NCBI RefSeq assembly: GCF_949769255.1
Contig: NZ_OX458329.1
Location: 2,046,001-2,110,000, forward strand
Source of the DNA: Mobiluncus massiliensis
Lineage (GTDB): Bacteria > Actinomycetota > Actinomycetes > Actinomycetales > Actinomycetaceae
Length of the DNA stretch: 64,000 nucleotides
Reading direction: 5' to 3'
The notes beneath the pieces were generated by a model. That model had not been told where the DNA came from. It searched no databases and saw only the letters and a list, made by a program, of their open reading frames with translations. The first letter of the stretch is position 1. The number at the start of each line of letters is the position of its first letter. Shown piece after piece: positions 1 to 8,900 of the stretch. The position numbers and the translations under genes were made by a program.

Positions 1-1033
1 GGTCCGAAATAAAACCGAAGGGAGCCACGATGACCCGGCGCACCCCGGCGGCCGCCAAATCGCGCAAGTGGTCATTAATGTCAGGTTCCAACCACGCCTG
101 GTGCGGGGAACCAGAACGCGAACAAAATGCCAGCGACCACGGCATTTCCAGTCCTTGTGCGGACAGGTGCCGGTTGATGGCTTGCGCTATCGCGAGGTGT
201 TGAGCCAGGTAGGTCCAGCCCTGCCCCAGGGCATCTTGCTCACGGGTCACCACCGGCAAAGCGTCGAGGGCCTCGGGGGAGAAGTCTCTCAGGCGCTGGC
301 GCAAGGGGACGCTGGGGCGGCTGACCGGAGTGTCAAAACGGTCGTCAAACAGCGCCGGTTTCCGCACTGTCGGGGAAGCCTCGGTCGCACTGTGAGCACA
401 GCGGCACGGCCCGGAATGTCGCGCCATCTCTAGGGGAATCGAATGCGTTACGTAAACCAAGTGAACCTGTGAAGGTGACGTTGCGGCGGATTGGTCAGAA
501 GCGAGAGTCACGTTTAGGTCCCGGGCGGCCGCCGCGATAGCGCGGGCGTTGGCGGTGACAAATCCGGGGGTGTTCGCAAAAGGGCGGACCCGGTCCAGCG
601 TGACTTCACCGGCCACCTCAGGGCGGGCGGCGCGCAGGTCAGCGAGCGCCTGGGCCAGGTTTTCCCGGTATTGCCGGCATCCCGAATAACACGTGTAGGC
701 GGTAGTGAACAGCGTCAAGATGCGGCGTGCTCCCTGGTCAACCAAGTCAATCAGACTTTCGCTGAAGTACGGGTGCCAGTTGCGGTTGCCTACCGTATAG
801 ATGAGGTCATCGCCGAGGCGTTGGTGCAGGCCGGCCAGCAGCTCGTCATTGCGGGCATTAATCGGGGAAACACCGCCAAACAGGCGGTAGTGTCCGCCGA
901 CTTGTTCCAGGCGGGAATCGGGAATCCCCGCCCCGCCGGTAGCATTGCGCAAGAACGGCAACACGTCCTCCGGGCCGTTCGGACCGCCATAGCTGACCAG
1001 CAGTAACGCATCGTAGGGAGACAAACTGTGCAT
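1..1033 (-). CDS. hemH: Ferrochelatase / coproporphyrin ferrochelatase (3' end outside window)
   Basis: Inserts ferrous iron into the porphyrin ring near the end of haem synthesis; in actinobacteria the substrate is normally coproporphyrin III (the enzyme is then called CpfC). I translated the minus strand from ATG 1033: it opens with SPYDALLLVSYGGP, the usual ferrochelatase N-terminus, then shows NRNWHPYFSESL and, near the window edge, RVIVAPFGFISD, the conserved segment that normally precedes the metal-site His/Glu region. About 344 codons are visible and the frame runs off the window. It starts 5 nt after the hemA stop, so the two are almost certainly co-transcribed. The family is clear; the substrate (proto- or coproporphyrin) is inferred from the lineage. 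Confidence 0.9.
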   Translation of the reverse strand, partial: MHSLSPYDALLLVSYGGPNGPEDVLPFLRNATGGAGIPDSRLEQVGGHYRLFGGVSPINARNDELLAGLHQRLGDDLIYTVGNRNWHPYFSESLIDLVDQGARRILTLFTTAYTCYSGCRQYRENLAQALADLRAARPEVAGEVTLDRVRPFANTPGFVTANARAIAAAARDLNVTLASDQSAATSPSQVHLVYVTHSIPLEMARHSGPCRCAHSATEASPTVRKPALFDDRFDTPVSRPSVPLRQRLRDFSPEALDALPVVTREQDALGQGWTYLAQHLAIAQAINRHLSAQGLEMPWSLAFCSRSGSPHQAWLEPDINDHLRDLAAAGVRRVIVAPFGFISD

Positions 1034-1038
1034 GGGAT

Positions 1039-2328
1039 TTACCTGACTTCGGCGTTCAAAGCGGCTTCGAGAATATCGGGAGTCAGTCCCCACACGGTCG
1101 CCAGGGCATCAACCCACTCGCTGCCCAAGCCTGCCTCGGCCGCCATGTGGGCAGAAACAGTGGGAGTATGCGCCAGCTTGGCGATGACGTGATGAATCGC
1201 GGCCTCCGCGGCTTCGCGAGAAATCATCTCGCCAGCGGGAAGTCTGTCAATCTCGGCCGCGGCGGCTTGCTGGAAAATGGCGCGCAGCTGCACGATAGCC
1301 GGATCCATGTGACGTGCTGCCACCGCCGCATCGTACTCGCTCAAACCGTCTTCAATAATTTCATGCGCCCGGCGCACTTGGGACACGGCCAAAGCCGGAA
1401 CCCGGTGACGAATATCCTCCAAATCCCACAACGCGACCCCCGGTAGGTCTCGCACACTTTCCTCCACGTCACGATGCAGCGCCAGGTCCAAAATGGTCAA
1501 GGAACTGTCGGGGTCGGCCAGGCTGGCGCGCACCTGTTCGCGGCGCAGTATCGGGGCGCCGATTCCCCGCGCGGTGACAACCAAATCAGCCTGTTGTAGC
1601 GCCGGCACTAAGTCAGCGGCGGGAATGACACGGGTTCCGTGATTCTTGGCAAAGGCAGTGACCCGCTCGGAAGTCGAAATATTGGCGATGTCGCGCACCC
1701 CGCGGGCGCGCAGCTGGGCAACCGTACTCCCGGCATAAGCGCCGGTGCCGACCAGGAGAACTTGCGCCTGTCGCCATTCGGGCAGCCGCCCGCTTGCCTC
1801 CACCACATCCAGACCCACGGAAACAACGGAACGCCCTAGTCCGGTCAATTCAGTCTTGCTGGCGACCTTCCGGGCGGTGGATAGCGCTCCTTCAAACATG
1901 CGCACCATCAACCCGTGAACTTCCCCCAAGTCTTGGGCGCGCGTAAAGGAACGGCGCACCTGACCCGCGACCTCGGCCTCACCCACCACCATAGAATCCA
2001 ATCCCGCGGCAACCCGATACAGGTGCTCGGCGACCGCGCGACCCTCAATAAAATTCCAGGCCAGCGTATCGTTCTGGGCATGAGGCGGGTGGGAAGCCGT
2101 AAGCTGTTGCGTTTCGGAGGGCAGATCTTGGGTGGGAACCAGGCGTACTCTCGGATCGGCCGAAGCATAGATTTCCACGCGGTTACAGGTCGAAACCAGC
2201 ACCAGGGAATGCACTCCCGGGGTCTCGAACCATTCCGATTCCTTTTCCGCAGCTTGAGATGCCGCCTGAGCCACTTCAGCCAAGCTGTGGGTCAGGTGAT
2301 TGACGGTGTAAAGTTGAAAAGGCATCAA
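1039..2328 (-). CDS. hemA: Glutamyl-tRNA reductase
   Basis: First committed step of C5-pathway tetrapyrrole synthesis: NADPH-dependent reduction of glutamyl-tRNA to glutamate-1-semialdehyde, which HemL (10880) converts to 5-aminolevulinate. At 429 aa the length is normal. The N-terminus YTVNHLTHS and the catalytic cysteine in STCNRVEIYAS (Cys48) are present, followed by a Rossmann NADPH segment (VLLVGTGAYAGSTVAQLRARG) and a C-terminal helical dimerisation domain. There are two consecutive Met codons at the start, so the second could be used. It is the first gene of the minus-strand hemA-hemH pair and is divergent from hemE with only about 70 bp between them, so the two operons share a control region. 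Confidence 0.95.
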   Translation of the reverse strand: MMPFQLYTVNHLTHSLAEVAQAASQAAEKESEWFETPGVHSLVLVSTCNRVEIYASADPRVRLVPTQDLPSETQQLTASHPPHAQNDTLAWNFIEGRAVAEHLYRVAAGLDSMVVGEAEVAGQVRRSFTRAQDLGEVHGLMVRMFEGALSTARKVASKTELTGLGRSVVSVGLDVVEASGRLPEWRQAQVLLVGTGAYAGSTVAQLRARGVRDIANISTSERVTAFAKNHGTRVIPAADLVPALQQADLVVTARGIGAPILRREQVRASLADPDSSLTILDLALHRDVEESVRDLPGVALWDLEDIRHRVPALAVSQVRRAHEIIEDGLSEYDAAVAARHMDPAIVQLRAIFQQAAAAEIDRLPAGEMISREAAEAAIHHVIAKLAHTPTVSAHMAAEAGLGSEWVDALATVWGLTPDILEAALNAEVR

Positions 2329-2379
2329 CCTTTTTATACCTTAAATAGAATTACCCCCGCAAAACAGTTACTAAGGGTA

Positions 2380-2392
2380 TCCTAAGTTAGGA
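2380..2392. promoter_or_regulatory. 13-bp palindrome between hemA and hemE
   Basis: TCCTAAGTTAGGA is a palindrome around a central G in the 71-bp gap between the divergent hemA and hemE. A similar 13-mer, TCCTAAGCTAGAA, lies at 7757-7769 just before hemC. TAAGTT/TAAGCT may be the -10 hexamers, or the palindrome may be an operator. On the opposite strand the overlapping TTAGGATACCCTTAGTAA bears a partial resemblance to the DtxR/IdeR iron box. The palindrome is seen; the regulator is inference. Confidence 0.4.
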
Positions 2393-2399
2393 TTGTATT

Positions 2400-3566
2400 T
2401 TGGCTGCAGTTTCTATGGGTCTTGACCCACTATTCTCCGGTTCACGGATGCGTGCCGCGCTGAACGGAATCAGACCGGCTACCACCCCGGTGTGGTTCAT
2501 GCGCCAAGCCGGGCGGTCCCTGCCGGAATACCGTGCCCTGCGCGAGGGAAAATCCATGCTCGCCGCCTGCACCACCCCGGAGATTGCCGCCGAGATTACC
2601 CTCCAGCCGGTGCGCCGCCACCACGTCGACGCGGCCGTGTTCTTTTCCGATATCGTGGTGCCGCTGTACCTGGCCGGCGCAGACATCGACATTGTGCCCG
2701 GCCGCGGACCGGTGCTGAAACAGCCTCTGACCAGCGCAGACGAGATAGAAAAACTGACCGAACTGGAAGTTGCGGACTGGTCGGTCATCGAGCAAGCCGC
2801 CGCCCATGTCCGCCGCGAACTGCCCTATGAAAAAGTCCTGCTGGGGTTCGCCGGAGCACCCTTTACCCTGGCGTCCTACCTGTTGGAAGCCGGTGGGTCG
2901 CGGCGGCGCGAATGCTTGGAAACCCGCGCTTTCATTGAGGCGCAACCCGCCGCCTGGACCAAGCTAGCGACCTGGTGCGCGAAACTGTCCGGCCAGTTCA
3001 TGAAAGCCCAAATCAACGGCGGCGCCGAAGCGGTGCAACTGTTCGATTCCTGGGCGGGAGCCCTGACAGCAGAGGAATACCGCCGCTTCGCCCTGTCCTA
3101 CTCGACGCTTGCCTTCCAAGGCGCGCCGGGAGCCACGCACGTTCACTTCGGGGTCGGCACCGCTCACCTCATCGAGGCGATGGGTGAAATCGCCGAGGTC
3201 GTTTCCATCAGCTCCGACCTGAGCTTGGACGCCGCCGCTCGGCGCCTGCCCGGGAAGGTCCTGCAGGGCAACCTCGACCCGGACCTGCTGGTTCCCGCGG
3301 AGCAACCGGCACAAACTGACGCCACCCCAAGCGAGGCGAAACCCACCGAGACGGGGGACATCATGGAGCAGGTCTGGCGCGAAGCCGAACAGGTCTTGCA
3401 GGCTGGACTGGCCGCTCCCGCCCACATTTTCAACCTGGGACACGGGGTGAGACCCGACACCGACCCCGGGGTGCTGACCGAACTGACCGCAAGGATTCAC
3501 ACTTGGCGAGCCCCGGCCACCTCCCCCACCGAAAACTCTCAAAAACCCACCAAACACACCAAGTAA
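2400..3566 (+). CDS. hemE: Uroporphyrinogen decarboxylase
   Basis: Decarboxylates the four acetate side chains of uroporphyrinogen III to give coproporphyrinogen III. The signature FMRQAGRSLPEYR (Arg35 and Arg39) is intact, as are FSDIVVPLYLAG (substrate-binding Asp), FAGAPFTLASYLLEAGG, QLFDSWAG and the C-terminal FNLGHGV histidine, so this copy has every catalytic residue, unlike its paralogue at 41554. The longest frame uses TTG 2400; ATG 2415 is an alternative and neither has a strong Shine-Dalgarno. A hydrophilic insertion (roughly residues 300-325, rich in T, P and E) precedes the last helices. hemY follows after 21 bp. Confidence 0.95.
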   Translation: MAAVSMGLDPLFSGSRMRAALNGIRPATTPVWFMRQAGRSLPEYRALREGKSMLAACTTPEIAAEITLQPVRRHHVDAAVFFSDIVVPLYLAGADIDIVPGRGPVLKQPLTSADEIEKLTELEVADWSVIEQAAAHVRRELPYEKVLLGFAGAPFTLASYLLEAGGSRRRECLETRAFIEAQPAAWTKLATWCAKLSGQFMKAQINGGAEAVQLFDSWAGALTAEEYRRFALSYSTLAFQGAPGATHVHFGVGTAHLIEAMGEIAEVVSISSDLSLDAAARRLPGKVLQGNLDPDLLVPAEQPAQTDATPSEAKPTETGDIMEQVWREAEQVLQAGLAAPAHIFNLGHGVRPDTDPGVLTELTARIHTWRAPATSPTENSQKPTKHTK

Positions 3567-3587
3567 CGCTTCTGAAGGGAAAACACC

Positions 3588-5129
3588 ATGGCTGACGACG
3601 GCTTTGACATGATTATCCTCGGCGGCGGGCTCGGCGCGCTGGCCGCCGGATACGCGGCGACAAAACGCGGACTGCGCCCCCTCATCTTGGAGGAGCGCGG
3701 ACGCCCCGGCGGCCTGGTCTGTTCGGGAGTTTTCGGGGGAGCCACCGTGGATATCGGTGCCGAATCCTACGCCACCCGCACCCCCGAAGTCACCGATTTG
3801 TGCCGGGAACTGGGCTTGAACCCGGTCGCCCCCCACAGCGACTCCTGGGTATGGGACCACGGCCGCAACGATGCCGTGCGCATCCCCTTTGGAACCCTGG
3901 GGATTCCCGCCGACCTTGACGACCCGGTGTTCGTGGAGGGACTGACCCACATCGCCGGGCCACAAGCCCTGGAGCGCGCCCGACAGGATTTGACGCTGCC
4001 CGCGGAAGTCGGCGCGGACGCGAAAAGTTTTGGAGAACTGGTAGAAGCCCGGTTGGGGAAAGCCGTGCTGGACGCGTTCGTGACCCCGTTTGCGGGAGGC
4101 ATTCACTCCACGCACCCCAACGGACTGGATCCCGACCGGGTCGCACCGGGATTGCGCGCCGCCCTGGCGCGCACCGGGTCGCTGACCAAGGCGGTGGCCG
4201 CCACCCGCAAACCCAACTCAATCGTGGTGATGATGCCCGAAGGCGGTATGTTCAAGCTGGTAGACGAGCTGGTGAAACGCATTACCGACGCGGGGGGACG
4301 CATCGATAACCACGTGCGGGTCATGCACGTCGAAGCCGGTATCGGAGCGGATAACCCGCGCTGGGTCGTGTGGTGCAAACACACGATTTCCAACACCAAG
4401 TACCAGGGCGGACCCCCGGAAGAAACCGGTAATGCTTTCGGGTTGGCGACCGACCGGATTGTGGTGGCGCTGCCGGGCAACAGTGCGTTGAAGGTGCTGA
4501 ACTCGGCCGCTGCCTCGATGCTGCGCCTGAAGTATCATGCCGAACGTGACCATCGGGACGCTTCCTTGCGGTTTGACGCGGCGGCCCTGGAAGAAATCGG
4601 CGATTTGACCACCGGATTCCAGCTGCATAAAGGCACTCACGTGATGAACGTGACCCTGGCGGTCAATGCGCCCCAGCTGGACAATCCGCCGCGCGGGTCG
4701 GGCATGTTGGTCGGGCCCCCGCCCTGCGGACCTGATGAGGATCCGCACGTGTTGCAGGCCAAAGCCATCACGAACTATTCCGCGAAATGGCCCGGGACGA
4801 TGGCGGGAGCTGCCCCCCACACGCATATCCTGCGGATTTCCTACGGTCGAGAGGGCGACCCGGACGGTTTTGTCTACCAGATTACGGTGGAGCGGGCTTT
4901 GGCTGACGCGTCGCGGATGCTGGGAGTGGAACTGACCATGGATCAGGTCCTGGATTCGCGCCGCATCTTTTGGGGCGACGCCATGACCCACCCCAACGCT
5001 GAGGAACGCGCGGTGCTCAACCAGATTGCCGCCGCGGCCCAGCGCGTGGAGGGTCTGGATCTGGAAGGCGCGTTGTTTGCCGGGACCGGGATTACCGCCG
5101 TGGTCGCTCGCGGATTGCAGTTTCAATAG
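3588..5129 (+). CDS. hemY: Protoporphyrinogen/coproporphyrinogen oxidase (FAD)
   Basis: FAD-dependent oxidation of the porphyrinogen to the porphyrin; in Gram-positive bacteria the HemY-type enzyme works on coproporphyrinogen III (also named CgoX). The N-terminus is a classic dinucleotide-binding fold, IILGGGLGALAAGYAATKRG, followed by PGGLVCSGVFGGATVDIGAE, and the C-terminus has the FAD-contacting LFAGTGITAVVARG. 513 aa is slightly long for the family. ATG 3588 has a good ribosome site (GAAGGGA). It is the second gene of hemE-hemY. No hemQ/chdC, the last enzyme of the coproporphyrin route, is seen next to it or elsewhere in the window. Confidence 0.9.
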   Translation: MADDGFDMIILGGGLGALAAGYAATKRGLRPLILEERGRPGGLVCSGVFGGATVDIGAESYATRTPEVTDLCRELGLNPVAPHSDSWVWDHGRNDAVRIPFGTLGIPADLDDPVFVEGLTHIAGPQALERARQDLTLPAEVGADAKSFGELVEARLGKAVLDAFVTPFAGGIHSTHPNGLDPDRVAPGLRAALARTGSLTKAVAATRKPNSIVVMMPEGGMFKLVDELVKRITDAGGRIDNHVRVMHVEAGIGADNPRWVVWCKHTISNTKYQGGPPEETGNAFGLATDRIVVALPGNSALKVLNSAAASMLRLKYHAERDHRDASLRFDAAALEEIGDLTTGFQLHKGTHVMNVTLAVNAPQLDNPPRGSGMLVGPPPCGPDEDPHVLQAKAITNYSAKWPGTMAGAAPHTHILRISYGREGDPDGFVYQITVERALADASRMLGVELTMDQVLDSRRIFWGDAMTHPNAEERAVLNQIAAAAQRVEGLDLEGALFAGTGITAVVARGLQFQ

Positions 5130-5204
5130 GTAGGTTCACAAGGGCGGGGCGGACCGTTGCCCTAACGGTACCCTCGCTAGCAACCTCAAAGCAGAAACGG
5201 AGCC

Positions 5205-5684
5205 CTAAGGAGCTACGGGAGGGCCGAATAGCTTACCTTTTTCAAAATTTTCTCCAGTAGAGGTGTCGATGACGATAGCAACTTCTTTGCTGGATTTGTC
5301 AATAACCGCAAACCATAGGCTTTGATTGTGATCTTGACGAACCAGGCACCATGCTGCGGGTTCCTTATTGTCGTGGTTTGGAAAGGAGTCTTTGAATGGG
5401 AAAACAGGGGTGGGGCCGCCGTGACTCCAGGAGCGCAATCCTCCCACGGTGGTATCTGACCATGAAATTATTTCTTTGTCTGCAAACGCTTCCTGGCACA
5501 GGTTGAAGGCATCAAACACATTCTGGCGCGGGTTTGGGGTTGTATCTACGATATTGGGTGAAGCATTATTGGTCGACGAGTCCGACGTGACGCGGGGTAC
5601 GTCGTGGCCAAAAGAACAAGACCCGATGGATAACGAGATACCACAGACAACAACAAAATGTACAAATAATTTACATTTCCTCAT
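5205..5684 (-). CDS. Small predicted lipoprotein of unknown function
   Basis: 159 aa with a lipoprotein signal: MRKCK, a hydrophobic stretch, then a lipobox-like ISLSIGSCS, so the mature protein would be anchored at the Cys and exported. The rest is hydrophilic with no motif I recognise. Composition is more AT-rich than the flanking haem genes, as in the lipoprotein at 6731, which suggests this patch was acquired separately. It lies convergent to hemY and downstream of vapC on the same strand. Confidence 0.7.
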   Translation of the reverse strand: MRKCKLFVHFVVVCGISLSIGSCSFGHDVPRVTSDSSTNNASPNIVDTTPNPRQNVFDAFNLCQEAFADKEIISWSDTTVGGLRSWSHGGPTPVFPFKDSFPNHDNKEPAAWCLVRQDHNQSLWFAVIDKSSKEVAIVIDTSTGENFEKGKLFGPPVAP

Positions 5685-5724
5685 CTGTGTATTTACCTTT
5701 CGATATGCACGCTTTAGGTATTGC

Positions 5725-6096
5725 TTAGGCGGCGATGACGTCGGTAGCGCTGAAGTCCGTGCCCTTGAACAGTAGCGGTTCGTTCAGGGCGCGGGAGGCG
5801 GCGTAGGAAAAACAGTCCCCGAAGTTGAGCTTGGCTGGCGAACCCGAGCCGCGGGCGAAGTTTTTGATGGCGTAGCGAGCCCAATAGAGGTGGTTTTTAT
5901 CCACGGGGGTGATTTCAATGCCCAGGGCATGAAGGACCTGTGGTGGATCACCGTACTTGCGCGCCACGAGTTCAAATTCAACTGCGGTCCCCGCACTGAT
6001 TTTTGTGTTGTCGCTACGGAGGATTTTTTCGAGATATTCTCGGTAGCCGGGTTCCCGCGTCATAATGGCGATTAAAACTGAGGTGTCTACAATCAC
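5725..6096 (-). CDS. vapC: PIN-domain toxin, VapC family
   Basis: 123-aa PIN-domain ribonuclease-type toxin. The N-terminal MIVDTSVLIAIMTREPG carries the first metal-binding Asp; a conserved Glu lies in AGTAVEFELVARKYGD; and LNFGDCFSYAAS followed by LLFKGTDFSATDV gives the remaining acidic residues. VapC toxins cleave tRNA or rRNA in the cytoplasm until bound by their antitoxin. The ATG overlaps the last 4 nt of vapB, the usual translationally coupled arrangement. The family assignment is strong; the RNA target cannot be read from the sequence. Confidence 0.9.
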   Translation of the reverse strand: MIVDTSVLIAIMTREPGYREYLEKILRSDNTKISAGTAVEFELVARKYGDPPQVLHALGIEITPVDKNHLYWARYAIKNFARGSGSPAKLNFGDCFSYAASRALNEPLLFKGTDFSATDVIAA

Positions 6097-6338
6097 TTCG
6101 GTAGTCCGTCCTCATCGTAGAGGTCGTCATCAGTCAAGAAGGTTATCCCTTCCGCCTCCACTTGGGCTTGAATTTCCCTGATGGCCTGCAGTTTTTCCTC
6201 ATAAGTCGGGCGGCGCGTGGTCTCGAGTTCCCGCTGGGCCAGTTCGCGCACCACGGCGGTCATGGTCATGCCTTTACGATTCGCGAGTTCGCGAACGTTT
6301 TCATACACCTGGGGATCTTTGATAGTCAGCATCGGCAT
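6093..6338 (-). CDS. vapB: VapB-type antitoxin
   Basis: 81-aa antitoxin upstream of and overlapping vapC. The N-terminal part (MLTIKDPQVYENVRELAN, then TMTAVVRELAQREL) fits a ribbon-helix-helix-like DNA-binding domain of the Rv0623/PSK type, and the acidic C-terminus (FLTDDDLYDEDG) would wrap the toxin. Such antitoxins normally repress their own promoter, here expected just upstream of 6338. Confidence 0.85.
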   Translation of the reverse strand: MPMLTIKDPQVYENVRELANRKGMTMTAVVRELAQRELETTRRPTYEEKLQAIREIQAQVEAEGITFLTDDDLYDEDGLPK

Positions 6339-6565
6339 AGAACAATTCTACCATTAATGCTAGAAAAGCGGGAGGTGGGTTTGCCGCTTCGGTTACAACT
6401 GAGGTATGCACGGAGTTTCTCGGGTGGGTATGGAAACACTCGCGGTTAATCGATAAGTGAACAACCGAAAATAGTGGTTGAAAACAGTAGATTTGTGCCG
6501 TAGGTCAATTAAAATAGATATACGGGGGGTTCAGTGGAGATTCCGCGTGACACTATGGAAAGTGT

Positions 6566-6703
6566 GTGAATTCTAACGGTTCGCCTGATGACAAGGACGT
6601 CTTGAGGAGGGTTTTAGGAGTAAAAATGGCGTTACGCATGGGGAAATTTGTCGCGTTAGCTGGTGGTCTGGCGTTGATAACGCGAGATTTATCTGTAATT
6701 TAG
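6566..6703 (+). CDS. Possible 45-aa peptide or truncated gene start
   Basis: An open frame from GTG 6566 to TAG 6701 gives a hydrophilic start (MNSNGSPDDKD) followed by a short hydrophobic run, KFVALAGGLALITRD. An internal ATG at 6626 has a plausible ribosome site (TTTTAGGAG). It resembles the N-terminus of a membrane or exported protein that stops early, so it may be a remnant. It occupies part of the roughly 390-bp gap between vapB and the lipoprotein; I see nothing else clear in that gap apart from possible promoters. Confidence 0.25.
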   Translation: MNSNGSPDDKDVLRRVLGVKMALRMGKFVALAGGLALITRDLSVI

Positions 6704-6730
6704 GGAAAAGAAAGGAAGGTGAGCTGTTCT

Positions 6731-7645
6731 ATGAAAAAAATATTGATAATTCCACTGGTTCTTTCGCTGACCCTACTGTTGGGCAGTTGCGCGAACTCCG
6801 ATAACAACAATGGAAGTACTGCTGCAACCGAATCGACCAGACAGGTTGAGCCTGCGTTTAAGTATATTTACGAAACTGGATCAGGATATACCGGAGAACT
6901 TTCTGCACTCGAAATCAATACTTGTATTAATTCACTTGACTTGATACATTCCACAGATTCTAGCGAGGTTAGTTTCCCCTACCATCAAAAACCAGGCATT
7001 TACCTCTGGGACCCCTCCACTCCCAGCGTTAAGATGAAGAGTTGGTACAACAACATCAAGCGTCTGGTGAAAGCCGGGGATCCTGATGCTATTGGCGAAG
7101 TCTCGAGCATGTTAGCCCTCCTCATCCAGGCCTATCACCCAGATAAAGTTGGTTTCATGGTCAGATTTGATTTGTTAACCAATGAAACCGGGCTAACCTT
7201 AGTTGGAGACGGTAACGATACTGTTATGTCTTGGGATCAAATCATTTCCAAGCTCGACTTACATCATGAACCAGGTATCGCGGAACTGGCGGGTTTGCTA
7301 AAAGGAAAGAACGATAAGATTGATATTCGCTTTGTTAAGAATAGCACCGAACAATTATGTAAAGCATACCGCGGTTTCCAGAACGATATTTCAAACAACT
7401 GGGATTTAAACGAAACTAATCATAAATTCCTATATGATGTCGAGAAAGATATGATTAACTTTCAGCTTCGTGAAGATGCTAAGGAATATGATTGCGGATG
7501 CCTAATTACTAACCCCTCCAAACCATTTAGATTAGCCGATGTTACGACCCAAGTAACAGATTTTACAGGAGTCATTCATAACAAATATCCCGGACTAATG
7601 TATTATTCGGAATACCCGGCTACTCAATCCGAACCACAGCCCTAG
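6731..7645 (+). CDS. Predicted lipoprotein of unknown function
   Basis: 304 aa from ATG 6731, preceded by AGGAAGGTGAG at suitable spacing (GTG 6719 is in frame but has no room for a ribosome site). The N-terminus is a clear lipoprotein signal: MKKILIIPLVL, a hydrophobic core, then LLLGSCANS with Cys as the lipidation site. The mature part is soluble with no recognisable domain; it contains a CGC triplet (EYDCGCLITN). Base composition is markedly AT-richer than the haem genes on both sides, like the lipoprotein at 5205, which suggests horizontal origin for the 5.2-7.6 kb patch. Confidence 0.75.
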   Translation: MKKILIIPLVLSLTLLLGSCANSDNNNGSTAATESTRQVEPAFKYIYETGSGYTGELSALEINTCINSLDLIHSTDSSEVSFPYHQKPGIYLWDPSTPSVKMKSWYNNIKRLVKAGDPDAIGEVSSMLALLIQAYHPDKVGFMVRFDLLTNETGLTLVGDGNDTVMSWDQIISKLDLHHEPGIAELAGLLKGKNDKIDIRFVKNSTEQLCKAYRGFQNDISNNWDLNETNHKFLYDVEKDMINFQLREDAKEYDCGCLITNPSKPFRLADVTTQVTDFTGVIHNKYPGLMYYSEYPATQSEPQP

Positions 7646-7756
7646 CTTTCATTGCTGTTGCTCAGAACCACGCTAATTACGGATAATGCTTCTTGCGTGA
7701 CCTCTGCTACACAGTCAATCCTCTCGTGAGCTTGACTAGGTTGTACCGCCTGAATG

Positions 7757-7769
7757 TCCTAAGCTAGAA
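7757..7769 (+). promoter_or_regulatory. Candidate -10/operator motif before hemC
   Basis: TCCTAAGCTAGAA ends 3 nt before the hemC ATG (7773) and resembles the 13-mer in front of hemE. TAAGCT (7760-7765) as a -10 box would place transcription start at the ATG itself, making hemC leaderless; no Shine-Dalgarno is visible. TTGACT at 7732 is a possible -35 but the spacing (22 bp) is long. Confidence 0.35.
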
Positions 7770-7772
7770 CTT

Positions 7773-8894
7773 ATGCAAACGATTGGCAGCGCTGAGCGTC
7801 CGCTCGTGATTGGCACCCGGGCCTCTGCCCTAGCTTTGACCCAAACCCGCACGGTGGCATCCGATTTACAACAGCGTGGACTGCACGTGAACGTCCAGAC
7901 TTTCACCACGGAGGGCGACATCAACCGGGCTTCCCTGGCCAGCCTGGGCGGAGTCGGCGTGTTCGCGGCGGCTCTGCGGGTGGCGCTGCTGGAGGGTCAC
8001 TGCGACCTGGTGGTGCACTCTCTGAAAGACCTGCCCACCGTGCCGGTAGACGGTCTGGTGGTGGCGGCCACCCCGACTCGTGAAGATCCGGGAGATGTAC
8101 TGGTGGCGCGCGACAATCTAGGTTTGGCGGATTTGCCCGCCGGCTCGCGTCTGGGAACCGGCTCGCCGCGCCGAGCCCGCCAGATAGCGGTAGCGCGCCC
8201 GGATATTACATTGGTAGACATTCGCGGCAACGTCCCTACGCGAGTGGGACGGGTGAAAGGTTTGGCTGCCGTGGCTGAACGGGCCGGCCTGCAGCCGGGC
8301 AAGGCCGCGGAAGATTTGGACGGGGTGGTGCTGGCACGAGCCGGACTGCGCCGCTTGGGAATGGATGAGGCCATCACGGATTCCCTGGAAGGCACGGTGA
8401 TTCCGGCCGGCGGACAGGGCGCGCTAGCTCTGGAAACCCGTCCCGAACTGCTGGACAGCGAGGAGGGGCGAAACTTCGCCCAAATCCTCAAGTTTGTGGA
8501 CGACGAACCCACCCGGTTAGAGGTCAGTGCGGAACGTGCCCTGCTGCGTTACCTGGAAGCGGGCTGTGCCGCGCCCTTGGGTGTGCGCGGAGTGGTGACC
8601 TGGGACAAACGTGTCGAAGCACCCTCGGGACGCCTAGAACTGACTGCCCGAGTGATCGGAAATCAGGGCGAAGTCCTGGAAGTCAACGGGGAAACCACTG
8701 TGCTGCTGGGGGCCGAAGCTGCGCAGCGTGACTTCGCGCTGGCTGCTGCCCAACAGTTAGGGGTGGATTTGGCTGGGGAACTGTTGGCGGCCGGAGCCGC
8801 AACAATCGCCGACCTCAAAGCCGCCAAACCCGCGCCAACCCAGAGTGGTGCAAATCAGACGGTAGGTAATGAAAAGGAATTATGGGGGGAATAA
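7773..8894 (+). CDS. hemC: Hydroxymethylbilane synthase (porphobilinogen deaminase)
   Basis: Polymerises four porphobilinogens into hydroxymethylbilane. The start VIGTRASALALTQT, the substrate-binding HSLKDLP segment, RRARQIAVARPDI and the dipyrromethane-cofactor cysteine in LEAGCAAPLGV (Cys265) are all present. 373 aa is longer than the usual 310-330 because of a C-terminal hydrophilic tail after LLAAGA. It heads the hemC-hemD-hemB-hemL run, with hemD starting 6 nt after its stop. Confidence 0.95.
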   Translation: MQTIGSAERPLVIGTRASALALTQTRTVASDLQQRGLHVNVQTFTTEGDINRASLASLGGVGVFAAALRVALLEGHCDLVVHSLKDLPTVPVDGLVVAATPTREDPGDVLVARDNLGLADLPAGSRLGTGSPRRARQIAVARPDITLVDIRGNVPTRVGRVKGLAAVAERAGLQPGKAAEDLDGVVLARAGLRRLGMDEAITDSLEGTVIPAGGQGALALETRPELLDSEEGRNFAQILKFVDDEPTRLEVSAERALLRYLEAGCAAPLGVRGVVTWDKRVEAPSGRLELTARVIGNQGEVLEVNGETTVLLGAEAAQRDFALAAAQQLGVDLAGELLAAGAATIADLKAAKPAPTQSGANQTVGNEKELWGE

Positions 8895-8900
8895 CATTTG

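Noticed and set aside
2964..4115. 383-codon minus-strand frame across hemE and hemY
   Set aside because: Long only because of high GC; both plus-strand genes have complete family motifs and good starts.
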